DNA of 64,000 nt from contig NZ_JAPSLK010000024.1 in the NCBI RefSeq assembly GCF_031180885.1, forward strand, positions 1 through 64,000. The letters are read 5' to 3'. Shown here one piece after another: positions 28,962-37,148 of this stretch. The notes beneath the pieces were generated by a model, which worked only from the letters and a program-made list of their open reading frames with translations, searched no databases and was not told the origin of the DNA. Origin of the DNA: Saccharothrix sp. (lineage in GTDB: Bacteria; Actinomycetota; Actinomycetes; Mycobacteriales; Pseudonocardiaceae). Positions within the stretch are counted from its first letter, which is position 1; each line of letters opens with the position of its first letter. Position numbers and translations under genes: made by a program.

Positions 28962-29018
28962 ATGGCTATCGCTGTCCGGGACGTGGCACCGACCCGTCCA
29001 CTCGCCCCGCAGGCCTAG
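28962..29018 (+). CDS. Possible 18-residue leader peptide upstream of the RIO kinase
   Basis: ATG at 28962 preceded by a near-perfect Shine-Dalgarno (aggaggtgcc), encoding MAIAVRDVAPTRPLAPQA and ending TAG, 60 bases before the kinase start. The strong ribosome-binding site in an otherwise gene-free 200-base spacer is the only evidence. It could be a regulatory leader peptide; no terminator or anti-Shine-Dalgarno hairpin is obvious. Confidence 0.4.
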   Translation: MAIAVRDVAPTRPLAPQA

Positions 29019-29078
29019 CGCGCCGACCACACGCGCCGGCTGGGGCGACCACCTCCTTCCTCTTTGGAGATCACCCCA

Positions 29079-30062
29079 GTGCGCAAGCACAAGTTCAACC
29101 TGCACTCCGACGACCTCGACGACGACTTCGAGGACGCTTTCGAGCACGCCGACGACCTGACCTGGGGCGCCAAGCGCCGCCGGACCGAGGACGACGTCGA
29201 GCCGACCCGCCGGGGCCGGCTCACCGAGGAGGCCCGCGACCGCCTGGCGCAGCAGCGCGAGGAGGCCGAGGACGCCGACGTCCCCGAGGACGGCGACCGC
29301 TGGACCACCTGGGACACCGCCGACCGGGGCCCCGAGCCGTGGCCGGGGTGGCTGGTCACCGACCTGTCCGCGGTGGACCGGGAGCTGGGCGTGCTCAAGA
29401 CCGGCAAGGAAGCGGACGTCTTCCTGCTGGAACGGGCCGTCCCCGGCACGGACCGGTCGTGCGTGCTGGCCGCGAAGCGGTACCGCGGCAACGACCACCG
29501 CATGTTCCACCGGGACGCGGGCTACCTCGAAGGTCGCCGCATGAAGAAGTCCCGCGAGACCCGGGCCATCGCCAACCGCACGGCGTTCGGGCGCAACCTG
29601 ATCGCCGAGCAGTGGGCGGTGGCCGAGTTCGCCGCGCTCAGCGTCCTGTGGCAGCGGGGCGCGCCGGTGCCCTACCCGGTGCAGCGGGCGGGCACGGAAC
29701 TGCTGCTGGAGTTCATCGGCACGGACGGCGCCGCCGCACCTCGGCTCGCCCAGTTGCGGCCGGAGCCCGACGAGCTGCTGGACCTGTGGCGGCAGCTGGT
29801 GGACGCCCTGGGCATGCTCGCCTCGGCGGGCTACGCGCACGGCGACCTCTCGGCGTACAACCTGATGGTGCACGACGGCCGGCTGGTCGTGATCGACCTG
29901 CCCCAGGTGGTGGACCTCGCGGCCAACCCGCGCGGGCCGGAGTTCCTGGAGCGGGACGTGCGCAACATCGTCGGCTGGTTCAGCCAGCGCGGCCTGCCCG
30001 TGGAGATGGCCGACCCGATGGAGTTGACGGCATCGCTGCTCGATCTGGCCGGATTGCGCTGA
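29079..30062 (+). CDS. RIO family atypical serine kinase/ATPase
   Basis: 327 residues. An acidic and basic N-terminal 80 residues, then a RIO1 domain: GVLKTGKEADVFLLERAV (flexible loop and Gly region), VLAAKRYRGND (ATP Lys), AHGDLSAYNLMVHDGRLVVI (catalytic loop HGD) and IDLPQVVD (metal Asp). RIO proteins act in small-subunit maturation in archaea and eukaryotes; the bacterial role is little known. GTG at 29079 with GGAG eight bases upstream is preferred to ATG at 29064. The DEAD-box helicase is 0.7 kb downstream. Confidence 0.92.
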   Translation: MRKHKFNLHSDDLDDDFEDAFEHADDLTWGAKRRRTEDDVEPTRRGRLTEEARDRLAQQREEAEDADVPEDGDRWTTWDTADRGPEPWPGWLVTDLSAVDRELGVLKTGKEADVFLLERAVPGTDRSCVLAAKRYRGNDHRMFHRDAGYLEGRRMKKSRETRAIANRTAFGRNLIAEQWAVAEFAALSVLWQRGAPVPYPVQRAGTELLLEFIGTDGAAAPRLAQLRPEPDELLDLWRQLVDALGMLASAGYAHGDLSAYNLMVHDGRLVVIDLPQVVDLAANPRGPEFLERDVRNIVGWFSQRGLPVEMADPMELTASLLDLAGLR

Positions 30063-30069
30063 GCAGCGA

Positions 30070-30135
30070 GGTCGCGTCGGCTTGTCGCGGCTTTCAGGCG
30101 ACCTCGCCGCGCGACGGAGTCGCGCCATTCAACAC
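30070..30135 (-). repeat. VLNG-type dispersed repeat, copy 1
   Basis: On the minus strand it runs gtgttgaatggcgcgact, cgtcgcgcggc, then cgcctgaaag and a palindrome. The same order appears at 37009-37080 (plus) and in shorter form at 43360-43399 (minus). It forms the last codons (VLNGATPSRGEVA) and stop of the TetR fragment. Confidence 0.65.
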
Positions 30136-30456
30136 CGGCCAGATCAAGGTGAACACGTCCTCTGCCGGCCGGCGGCGGTCTGTGGCCAGCCAGTGGTAGA
30201 CCAGCGGGCCGAACAGGAGATCGCGCACCAGCTCCGGGTCGATGTCGGCCCGGAGCTGGCCGCGCGCCACGCCCCGCCGCACCACCTCGGCGACCATCGC
30301 GTGCCGTTCGGCGAGGAACCCGTCCACCAGACCCGGCACCCGCCGGGCCTCGGCGTGCACGGCCAGCGCCACCCACGACAGGCCGTCGACCAGGGCGTTC
30401 GCGAGAGCCAGCAGGTCCTCGCGGGCGTCGTCGGTGTCCGGATCGGACATCGGCAC
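30094..30456 (-). pseudogene. TetR-family regulator, C-terminal domain only
   Basis: 120 codons matching the ligand-binding half of a TetR/AcrR repressor: EARRVPGLVDGFLAERHAMV, RGVARGQLRADIDPELVRDL and LLFGPLVYHWLATDRR. No helix-turn-helix is encoded in frame upstream, nor in other frames of the preceding 300 bases, so the DNA-binding half is gone. The 3' end is part of a dispersed repeat. Unlikely to regulate anything. Confidence 0.65.
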
Positions 30457-30799
30457 GCTCGACAGGGCCGCGTGGGGTGGGCACTACGTCAACTCCGTCG
30501 CGAGGGGATCGCCACGCACACGTCGCCACGTGCGCTGATGTGGTTCCCGATCGCCGTGGGAACCGTGCACGGAATCGCGCATTTGGCGACCCGTGTGCGC
30601 GAGAACACCGCGGGGGTGCGACGCGCACGACATTGATCGGCTAGACTGAGTGGCGCACCGCCCGGTGACGCGAATCAGCGGTTCCTTCCACCGCGGTGCT
30701 CCCCAACCACGATCGGCGCGCAACCGCGCCGGGCTCGTCCTTGCGATCCGCGGCTACACAGGCAGATCCCCGAGACGTGCCATGTCCCGGAGGTTTGTT
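30457..30799 (+). promoter_or_regulatory. Gene-free stretch and long leader of the DEAD-box gene
   Basis: No gene in this 343-base stretch. TAGACT at 30642-30647, with an upstream GGC, is a plausible extended -10, but no good -35 is present. If used, the helicase mRNA would have an untranslated leader of about 145 bases, long for this genome, where many genes look leaderless; long leaders are typical of cold-induced helicase mRNAs. Confidence 0.4.
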
Positions 30800-32266
30800 T
30801 TGCCACCACTGTCCCACGGCCGTTCCGAGCGCCCGCAGCACCGCAAACCGCGTACGCGGCGCCCGTCAGGCCAGGGCAACCGCCGTCCCCAGCCCGTGCT
30901 GGAGACGACCGTTCCGGACCACGTCGAGAGCACCGTGCCGGAAGGCCCGCTGCCCTCGTTCGCCGAACTCGGCCTGGCCGACGAGCTGCTCAAGGCGCTC
31001 GCGCAGGCCGGCATCACCGAGCCGTTCCCCATCCAGGCCGCCACGCTGCCCGACTCGCTGGCCGGCCGCGACATCCTCGGCCGGGGCCAGACCGGCTCCG
31101 GCAAGACGCTGGCGTTCGGCCTGGCCCTGCTGTCCCGCCTCGCGGGCGGCCGGGCGAAGCCGTTGAAGCCGCGCGCGCTGGTGCTGGTGCCCACGCGTGA
31201 GCTGGCCATGCAGGTCGAAGAGGCGCTCTCGCCGTTCGCGCGGGCGCTGGGCCTGTGGTGCCGCACGGTCGTCGGCGGCACGTCGTTCCCGCGGCAGATC
31301 GACGCGCTGCGGCGCGGGGTCGACCTGCTGATCGCGACGCCGGGCCGGCTGTCCGACCACGTCCGGCAGGGCACGGCCGACCTGTCCGAGGTGCGGTTCA
31401 CCGCGCTGGACGAGGCCGACCAGATGGCCGACATGGGCTTCATGCCGCAGGTCCGCGCCATCCTCGACCTGACCCCGCAGGACGGGCAGCGGCTGCTGTT
31501 CTCGGCGACGCTGGACGGCGACGTCGACAAGCTGGTCCGCCAGTACCTGCACGACCCGGTGGTCCACTCGGTCGCGCCGCCGACCGGCAGCGTGACCACG
31601 ATGGAGCACCACCTGCTGTTCGTGTCCGCCGAGGACAAGCAGAACGTGGTGACCGAGGTCGCCGCCCGCGAGGGCCGGACGATCATGTTCGTGCGCACCA
31701 AGCACCACGTGGACCGGCTGGCCAAGAAGCTGCGGTCGGTCGGCGTCCAGGCGGGCGCGCTGCACGGCGGCAAGGCGCAGAGCGCCCGGACCCGCGTGCT
31801 CGGCCAGTTCCGCGAGGGCACCACGCCGGTCCTGATCGCCACCGACGTGGCCGCGCGCGGCATCCACGTGGACGACGTCTCGCTCGTCGTGCACGTCGAC
31901 CCGCCGGCCGACCCGAAGGACTACCTGCACCGCGCCGGCCGCACGGCGCGCGCGGGCCAGTCGGGCACCGTGGTGACCCTGGTGACGCACGACCAGAAGC
32001 GCGCCGTGCAGGGCCTGACGGCTCGGGCGGGCATCCGTCCGGCGACGTCGAAGGTCCGCCCCGGTGACGACGAGCTGGTCCGCATCACGGGCGCGCGCGT
32101 GCCCAGCGGCATCCCGGTGACCGAGCCGGAGGTGCCGGTGCGCACCCCGCGTCGCGGCGGCGCTCCGCGTCGCGGCGGCAACGGCGGTGGCTTCCGCGGC
32201 GGCCGTCCGGACCGCGACCGCGCCGATCGGGGCTTCCGCCCGCGCCGGAGCGCGCAGCACTCCTGA
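30800..32266 (+). CDS. DEAD-box ATP-dependent RNA helicase
   Basis: 488 residues with all core motifs: Q motif (PFPIQ), GQTGSGKT, PTRELA, TPGRL, DEAD-like Walker B DEADQMADMGF, SATLDG, then GRTIMFVRTKHH, RGIHVDDV and HRAGRTARAG. The C-terminus is basic and Gly/Arg-rich (RRGGNGGGFRGGRPDR), an RNA-binding tail. It unwinds short RNA duplexes in ribosome assembly or decay. TTG at 30800-30802 has GGAGG six bases upstream; ATG at 30782 is in frame but overlaps that site poorly. Confidence 0.94.
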   Translation: MPPLSHGRSERPQHRKPRTRRPSGQGNRRPQPVLETTVPDHVESTVPEGPLPSFAELGLADELLKALAQAGITEPFPIQAATLPDSLAGRDILGRGQTGSGKTLAFGLALLSRLAGGRAKPLKPRALVLVPTRELAMQVEEALSPFARALGLWCRTVVGGTSFPRQIDALRRGVDLLIATPGRLSDHVRQGTADLSEVRFTALDEADQMADMGFMPQVRAILDLTPQDGQRLLFSATLDGDVDKLVRQYLHDPVVHSVAPPTGSVTTMEHHLLFVSAEDKQNVVTEVAAREGRTIMFVRTKHHVDRLAKKLRSVGVQAGALHGGKAQSARTRVLGQFREGTTPVLIATDVAARGIHVDDVSLVVHVDPPADPKDYLHRAGRTARAGQSGTVVTLVTHDQKRAVQGLTARAGIRPATSKVRPGDDELVRITGARVPSGIPVTEPEVPVRTPRRGGAPRRGGNGGGFRGGRPDRDRADRGFRPRRSAQHS

Positions 32267-32279
32267 GGTAACTCCTGAC

Positions 32280-32310
32280 GAGGCCGCCCGCACTTCGTGT
32301 GGGCGGCCTC
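32280..32310. terminator. Bidirectional terminator hairpin
   Basis: Arms 32280-32293 and 32297-32310 pair over 14 positions with one G-T, three-base loop. It lies 14 bases after the helicase stop and 32 bases beyond the convergent gene's end, so it can serve both. Confidence 0.85.
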
Positions 32311-32341
32311 GCCTTGTTCCCGGAGGCCGTTGGAGACGTTT

Positions 32342-33346
32342 CTAGAGGCCGTTGGAGACCTGCCGGACTTCCTTGTGCGGGAAGCGCCGGCGGACGTGGT
32401 CCTCGGCTTTCGACCCGGGCACCACGTAGACCGGTTCCTCCTTGTCCTGCAGCGGTTTCACCACGTCGGCCAGGAAGCCCTTGCGGTCGGCCAGGAACGG
32501 CCCGATGACGTCCGACCCGGCCGGGCACGCGGCCATGCAGTAGGCCGCCTTGTAGTTGGGCTTGTAGGCCAGGCTCTGCCACATCGACGCCGTCTCCCCC
32601 GCCGTGACGCGCTTGCGGTAGTCCTCGCGGTCGGTGCTCTCCACCACGGTCTCCACCCAGTCGGTGAAGCCGCTCATGAACTCGCGGTAGTTGTGGGTGT
32701 AGCAGGCCAGGAAGTCGAACGAACCCTCCTTGGAGATCGCCCCGACCGGGCACGCCGCCACGCACAGCTTGCACTCCAGGCACGGGTTGAAGTCCGTCGG
32801 ACCGGTCGGCTCGTCGACCTCGAAGTCCGCGACGACCGTGCCGAGCAGGATGAAGTTGCCGAAGCGCGGGTGGATCACGTTGCGGTGGATGCCGATCCGG
32901 CCCAGGCCCGCCGCCTGCGCGACCAGCTTGTGCGAGATCACCCAGCCCCGGGCCGGGAAGGCGTCCATCTCCTGCGGGAACGCCGAGGCCGGGTGCACGA
33001 CCCGGTGGCCCGCGTCCTGCAACGCCAGCGCGAGGCGGTGGCCGACCTCCTCCGCGCCGTCCAGGGCCTGGTGGAACTCGGTGTTGGCGACGCTGCGCAA
33101 GGGGCTGCGGACGTTGTCCCGGTTCATCCGCACGCAGAACGCGACGTACGTGCGGGCGCGCGGCAGGGCGGTGCGGGCGTGCGCCAGGTCCACTTCCAGG
33201 CCCGGGGTGTCGACGGGCACGAACCCGACGTCGTCCGCGCCCGCCCGGAACGCCACCTCCCGCAGCCAGGCCGCCGACACCCGGGTCTGCGGGGTCGCGG
33301 GAGGGTTGGCGCGGACCTCGCGCACGGTCGGGTGGTCGTCACGCAT
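32342..33346 (-). CDS. 4Fe-4S protein related to epoxyqueuosine reductase
   Basis: 334 residues. It contains one canonical [4Fe-4S] motif, CLECKLCVAACPVGA near residue 190, and a later CMAACPAGS near residue 275, with a lone Cys (LACYTHN) between; QueG normally has two full motifs. RNVIHPRFGNFILLGTVVAD resembles the QueG middle domain. A cobalamin-dependent reductase is possible, but true QueG activity is doubtful. ATG at 33344-33346 has CGGAGG upstream. Divergent from an HxlR regulator sharing the promoter region, so probably under its control. Confidence 0.78.
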   Translation of the reverse strand: MRDDHPTVREVRANPPATPQTRVSAAWLREVAFRAGADDVGFVPVDTPGLEVDLAHARTALPRARTYVAFCVRMNRDNVRSPLRSVANTEFHQALDGAEEVGHRLALALQDAGHRVVHPASAFPQEMDAFPARGWVISHKLVAQAAGLGRIGIHRNVIHPRFGNFILLGTVVADFEVDEPTGPTDFNPCLECKLCVAACPVGAISKEGSFDFLACYTHNYREFMSGFTDWVETVVESTDREDYRKRVTAGETASMWQSLAYKPNYKAAYCMAACPAGSDVIGPFLADRKGFLADVVKPLQDKEEPVYVVPGSKAEDHVRRRFPHKEVRQVSNGL

Positions 33347-33382
33347 GGCTTGCCTCCGCTTGCAGGCTGAGTTTTGCTCAGC

Positions 33383-33417
33383 AACCTAGCCTGGCTGGGT
33401 TCCGTTTGACAACCCAG
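33383..33417 (-). promoter_or_regulatory. Promoter of the Fe-S protein gene with overlapping inverted repeat
   Basis: On the minus strand TTGTCA (33407-33412) and TAGGTT (33383-33388) are separated by 18 bases, a good vegetative promoter. The inverted repeat ctgggtt (33395-33401) / aacccag (33411-33417) covers the -35 and is the likely HxlR operator. Confidence 0.6.
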
Positions 33418-33425
33418 GGAGTACC

Positions 33426-33878
33426 GTGGGAGGGGTGCGAGGAGTCGTCATCGACAACGACCGGTGCTCGATCGCGCGTGCCCTGGGCGTCCTGGGCGAG
33501 CGCTGGTCGCTGCAGATCGTGCGCGACGTGTTCAACGGCGTGCGCCGCTTCGACGCGCTCCAGCAGCACCTGGCCATCGCCCGCAACGTGCTGACCAACC
33601 GCCTGCACGGCCTGGTCGAGGCCGGTCTGCTGGAGCGCAGGCCGTACCAGGAGTTCGGCAGCCGGGTCCGCTACGAGTACGACCTGACCCCGGCGGGCCG
33701 CGACCTGTGGCCGGTCCTGATGTCCCTGATGGCGTGGGGCGACCGCCACCTGGCCGACGGCCCGCCCCCGGTCGAGCCGGAACACGTGGACTGCGGTGGC
33801 CGGGTCAAGTTGGTGCCGGTGTGCGAGCACGGCCACACGGTCGACCCCAAGCAGCTCGGGCTGCGGCTCAGTCGATGA
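33426..33878 (+). CDS. HxlR family transcriptional regulator
   Basis: 150-residue winged-helix HxlR protein. It has the starting Cys-Ser (DNDRCSIARALGVLGERWSL), the recognition region (FDALQQHLAIARNVLTNRLH) and the wing (LLERRPYQEFGSRVRYEYDL). A Cys close to the N-terminus can sense redox or electrophiles in this family. The GTG at 33426 is chosen, with TACCGT just upstream suggesting a leaderless mRNA; GTG at 33435 is an alternative. It lies opposite the Fe-S protein gene. Confidence 0.9.
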   Translation: MGGVRGVVIDNDRCSIARALGVLGERWSLQIVRDVFNGVRRFDALQQHLAIARNVLTNRLHGLVEAGLLERRPYQEFGSRVRYEYDLTPAGRDLWPVLMSLMAWGDRHLADGPPPVEPEHVDCGGRVKLVPVCEHGHTVDPKQLGLRLSR

Positions 33879-34740
33879 GCGCGTCGGCGCGGGCGGTGCG
33901 CATGTGGAGCACGGCTCGGCCCTCGCGGCGAGTCGTGACCAGGCGGGCCGCGCGGAGCACGGCCACGTGCTGGGACACCGCGCCCGCCGTCACGCCCAGC
34001 CGGGACGCGAGTTGTGTGGTCGACATCGGGGCCGACAGCAGGCCCAGCAGCGCCGCCCGGGTGCGGCCGATCAGGGCCGCCAGCTCGTCACCGACCACCG
34101 GCGCCGGGTCCTCCCACAGCGTCCCGATCCCGCGCGCCGGGTAGCGCACGACGCCCGGACCGACCGGGTCCACCGCCGCCCACGCTTTGGGCCAGCAGAA
34201 CACGCTCGGCGACAGCACCAGGCCGTCCTCGGACAGGTCCACCCGGTGCGGCTGGTCCGCCCGCCGGTCCGCGTACAGCACCAGCTCGCCGCCCGACCAG
34301 CTCACCTCCGGGTGCAGGTCGCCGAACACCGCCTCCACCCCGCGGTCGGCGAGCACCGAGGCCCGGAACGCGATGTCCGCCTCCAGCACGGCCGTGATCC
34401 GCGCCCAGAACGGCGCCACCAGCACCTCGTGGCACGCCCGCACGACGTCCGCCACCCGCGCCGGCACGCCGGCCAGCTCCGCCTCCAGGTCCGGCATCCG
34501 CACGTCCGGCACCGGCATCAGCACCGCGGGCTTCACCGGCCCCGCGACCAGGTCCAGCAGCACGTCGAGGTCTTGAATGGACTCCGCCCGCTCGCGCGCC
34601 CAGGACACCCACGGCAGGTGCACGGCGTGCGCACCGGGCACGCGCAGCCCGTCCACCGCCATCACCGTCTCGAACACCGGCGAGTACGCGAACCGCACCC
34701 TGGCCAGGCCCACGCCCGCCAACGAGATCCGCACGGCCAC
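33868..34740 (-). CDS. ArsR-type regulator with large N-terminal domain
   Basis: 290 residues. The winged helix is at the C-terminus (LSAPMSTTQLASRLGVTAGA VSQHVAVLRAARLVTTRR), preceded by about 220 residues without known fold, an arrangement (DUF5937-like) common in actinobacteria. No ArsR metal Cys motif is present, so the ligand is unknown. Starts GTG at 34738-34740. The 3' ends of this gene and HxlR overlap by 11 bases. Confidence 0.87.
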   Translation of the reverse strand: MAVRISLAGVGLARVRFAYSPVFETVMAVDGLRVPGAHAVHLPWVSWARERAESIQDLDVLLDLVAGPVKPAVLMPVPDVRMPDLEAELAGVPARVADVVRACHEVLVAPFWARITAVLEADIAFRASVLADRGVEAVFGDLHPEVSWSGGELVLYADRRADQPHRVDLSEDGLVLSPSVFCWPKAWAAVDPVGPGVVRYPARGIGTLWEDPAPVVGDELAALIGRTRAALLGLLSAPMSTTQLASRLGVTAGAVSQHVAVLRAARLVTTRREGRAVLHMRTARADALID

Positions 34741-34836
34741 CGGGCCAACCCTCCCTCGCGGCGGGGGACAGCCCTACCCCGGACTCGCCTGCCGACACCA
34801 GTGATCGCCACGGTACAACCGAGCAGGCTCTGCGGC

Positions 34837-35790
34837 ATGACCAAGACCTGGCACCGCCCCTCCCTGTGGGTCGCCGTCGCGATCGCCGTCCTGTCGCTGG
34901 TCCCGCTGGTCGGGCTGGTGGTGGACGACCGCGTCCTGAACGGCGAACCGGTGTGGCTCAAGCCGTTGAAGTTCGGCCTCTCCCTGGCGATCTACTCGGC
35001 CACCCTGTCGTGGATGCTCTCCTTGCCGCACAAGGGGAAGCGGTGGACGTCGGGGCTGGCCACGGCGATCACGTGGATCTTGTTCGCGGACGTGGCGCTG
35101 GTCGGGGTGCAGGCCGCGCGCGGCACGTTCAGCCATTTCAACAGCACCAAGGGCGACCCGTACAACCAGGTCGTCCAGTTCATGTTCGGCACGTCGATCC
35201 CGTTGATGTTCCTGGCCAACGTGGTGCTCGCGGTGTTCCTGTCGGTGCAGAGACTGGGCGACCGGTCGACCACCTGGTCCATCCGCACCGGCCTGTACCT
35301 CGCGATCCTGGGCATGGCGTCGGGCTACCTGATGGTCTTCCAGGGCAAGAACAAGAAGTCCGTCGTGACCGACGCGGCCGGGAACAACATCAAGCTCGGC
35401 GGCGGGCACGCGGTGGGCGTGCCGGACGGCGGCCCCGGCATGCCGGTGACCACGTGGAGCACGACCGGCGGCGACCTGCGCATCCCGCACTTCTTCGGCA
35501 TGCACGGCCTCCAGGTCCTGATCCTGCTGGGCCTGGGGCTTGCCGCGCTGGGCCTGGCCGAGCGGACCCGCCTGCGCCTGGTCGTGGTCGCGGCGCTCGG
35601 CTACACCGGGGTGTTCGTCGTGCTGACCTGGCAGGCGCTGCGCGGTGAGCCCCTGGTGCACCCGGGACCCACCACGCTCGCCTCGCTGCTGGCCGTGCTC
35701 ACCGCCGTCGTGCTGGGTGTGGCGTGGGCGTTCAGGAAGACCGGAACGGCAACTCCTGCGCCAGTCCGGCGACCGGTCCCACAACGATGA
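34837..35790 (+). CDS. Multi-pass membrane protein, unknown function
   Basis: 317 residues with about seven or eight hydrophobic helices (SLWVAVAIAVLSLVPLVGLV; WILFADVALVGVQAAR; TSIPLMFLANVVLAVFL; FFGMHGLQVLILLGLGLAAL; SLLAVLTAVVLGVAWAF). His and Tyr near helix ends (FFGMHGLQ) could be functional. No family named. The ATG at 34837 is chosen. It is convergent with cobA and overlaps it by 59 bases. Confidence 0.78.
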   Translation: MTKTWHRPSLWVAVAIAVLSLVPLVGLVVDDRVLNGEPVWLKPLKFGLSLAIYSATLSWMLSLPHKGKRWTSGLATAITWILFADVALVGVQAARGTFSHFNSTKGDPYNQVVQFMFGTSIPLMFLANVVLAVFLSVQRLGDRSTTWSIRTGLYLAILGMASGYLMVFQGKNKKSVVTDAAGNNIKLGGGHAVGVPDGGPGMPVTTWSTTGGDLRIPHFFGMHGLQVLILLGLGLAALGLAERTRLRLVVVAALGYTGVFVVLTWQALRGEPLVHPGPTTLASLLAVLTAVVLGVAWAFRKTGTATPAPVRRPVPQR

Positions 35791-36952
35791 TCGCGGGCGG
35801 GCGGATCGCGTGCTCGACCACGTCGGCGGCCAGGGTGTCCAAAGTGGACCGCACGACGCGCTGGGTCCGCGTGCTGCCCTCCTGCACGACCGCGACCGGG
35901 GTGTCACCGGGCCGGCCGGCGCCCAACGCTTCGGCGAACGCGCCGGCCCGTTCCACGCCCATCAGGATGACGACCGTGCCGCGCAGCCGGGCCAGGGCGT
36001 CCCAGTCGACCAGGGACCGCTCGTCGTCGGGGGCCACGTGCCCGGAGACCACGACCACCTCGTGCGCCACGCCCCGGTGCGTCACCGGCACGTCGGCCAG
36101 CGCCGGCACGCCGAACGCGCTGGTCACGCCGGGCACCACGGTCACCGGGACACCGGCCTCGGCGCACGCGATCAACTCCTCGAAGCCGCGCCCGAACACG
36201 TACGGGTCGCCGCCCTTGAGCCGCACCACGAACTTGCCGGCCTTGGCGTTGTCGACCAGCGTGGTGTTGATGAACTCCTGCGACGCCGCCCGGCCGTACG
36301 GGATCTTCGCCGCGTCCACGACCTCGACGTGCTGCGGCAGCTCGTCCAACAGCTCCTGCGGGGCCAGCCGGTCGGCCACGACGACGTCCGCGCGGGCCAG
36401 CAGCCGCCGCCCGCGCACGGTGATCAGGTCCGGGTCGCCCGGGCCGCCGCCGACCAGCGCCACCCCGGCGAGCTGCTCGTGCTGGTCGTTGAGGGACCCG
36501 TCGCGCAGGGCGGAGAGCAACCCGTCCCGCACCGCCGCCGACCGCCGGTGCTGCCCGCCCGCGAGGACGCCGAGCAGCAGCCCGTCGTGCTCGCCGACCG
36601 CCGGCGTGACCGCGGTCCCCTGCACGGCTACGTCCGCCCGCACGCAGAACACCCGCTGGGCGGTGGCCTCGGCGGTGACCCGGGCGTTGACCTCCGGGTC
36701 GGACGTGCAGGCCAGCACGTACCAGGCGCCGTCGAGGTCGCCGTCCGCGTAGCGGCGCCGGTGCCACACCGCGTCCCCGGCGTCGACGATCCCCTGGACC
36801 GCGGGCGTCACCTCGGGCGAGACGACCTCGACCCGGGCGCCCGCGGCGACCAGGCGCGGCAACCGCCGCTGGGCGACCGTCCCGCCACCCACGACGACGA
36901 CCTTCCGGCCCGTCAGGTCGAGGCCCACAAGGTAGTGCTGTTCACCGTGCAT
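35732..36952 (-). CDS. cobA: Uroporphyrinogen-III C-methyltransferase with siroheme-synthase N-domain
   Basis: 406 residues. The N-terminal third resembles precorrin-2 dehydrogenase/ferrochelatase (VVVVGGGTVAQRRLPRLVAA). The C-terminal SUMT domain starts VALVGGGPGDPDLITVRGRR and has VVRLKGGDPYVFGRGFEE and VVPGVTSAFGVPALADVPVT. It methylates uroporphyrinogen III at C2 and C7 to precorrin-2, the entry to cobalamin and siroheme. ATG at 36950-36952. A small palindrome lies 20 bases upstream. It is separated from the other cob genes by 3 kb of unrelated genes. Confidence 0.94.
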   Translation of the reverse strand: MHGEQHYLVGLDLTGRKVVVVGGGTVAQRRLPRLVAAGARVEVVSPEVTPAVQGIVDAGDAVWHRRRYADGDLDGAWYVLACTSDPEVNARVTAEATAQRVFCVRADVAVQGTAVTPAVGEHDGLLLGVLAGGQHRRSAAVRDGLLSALRDGSLNDQHEQLAGVALVGGGPGDPDLITVRGRRLLARADVVVADRLAPQELLDELPQHVEVVDAAKIPYGRAASQEFINTTLVDNAKAGKFVVRLKGGDPYVFGRGFEELIACAEAGVPVTVVPGVTSAFGVPALADVPVTHRGVAHEVVVVSGHVAPDDERSLVDWDALARLRGTVVILMGVERAGAFAEALGAGRPGDTPVAVVQEGSTRTQRVVRSTLDTLAADVVEHAIRPPAIIVVGPVAGLAQELPFRSS

Positions 36953-36972
36953 GGGTAGAAGCATCCACACCA

Positions 36973-36985
36973 GACATGTCATGTC
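36973..36985. promoter_or_regulatory. Palindrome upstream of cobA
   Basis: gacatg (36973-36978), one base, catgtc (36980-36985): a perfect 6+1+6 palindrome 20 bases before the cobA ATG. It may be a regulator site; the protein that would bind it is not known. Confidence 0.35.
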
Positions 36986-37008
36986 CAATCTGGGTGGGTC
37001 ACATCACT

Positions 37009-37126
37009 GTGTTGAACGGCGCGACTGGCGTCGCGCGGCTCGGGCCGCCTGAAAGTCGGCTCGTCGCGCCGCGTTTCCCGCCGATCGAAAAGCTGATCGT
37101 CGGGGAAGGCGGCGCGACAAGCCGAC
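37009..37126 (+). repeat. VLNG-type dispersed repeat with long hairpin, copy 2
   Basis: Begins gtgttgaacggcgcgact as in the 30-kb copy, then a 32-base stem with a few mismatches: 37055-37086 against 37095-37126, loop gaaaagct. It lies between the cobA start and the PIG-L gene, in no gene, and may also act as a terminator. Confidence 0.7.
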
Positions 37127-37148
37127 GCGGCCCTCGCGGGATCCGGCG

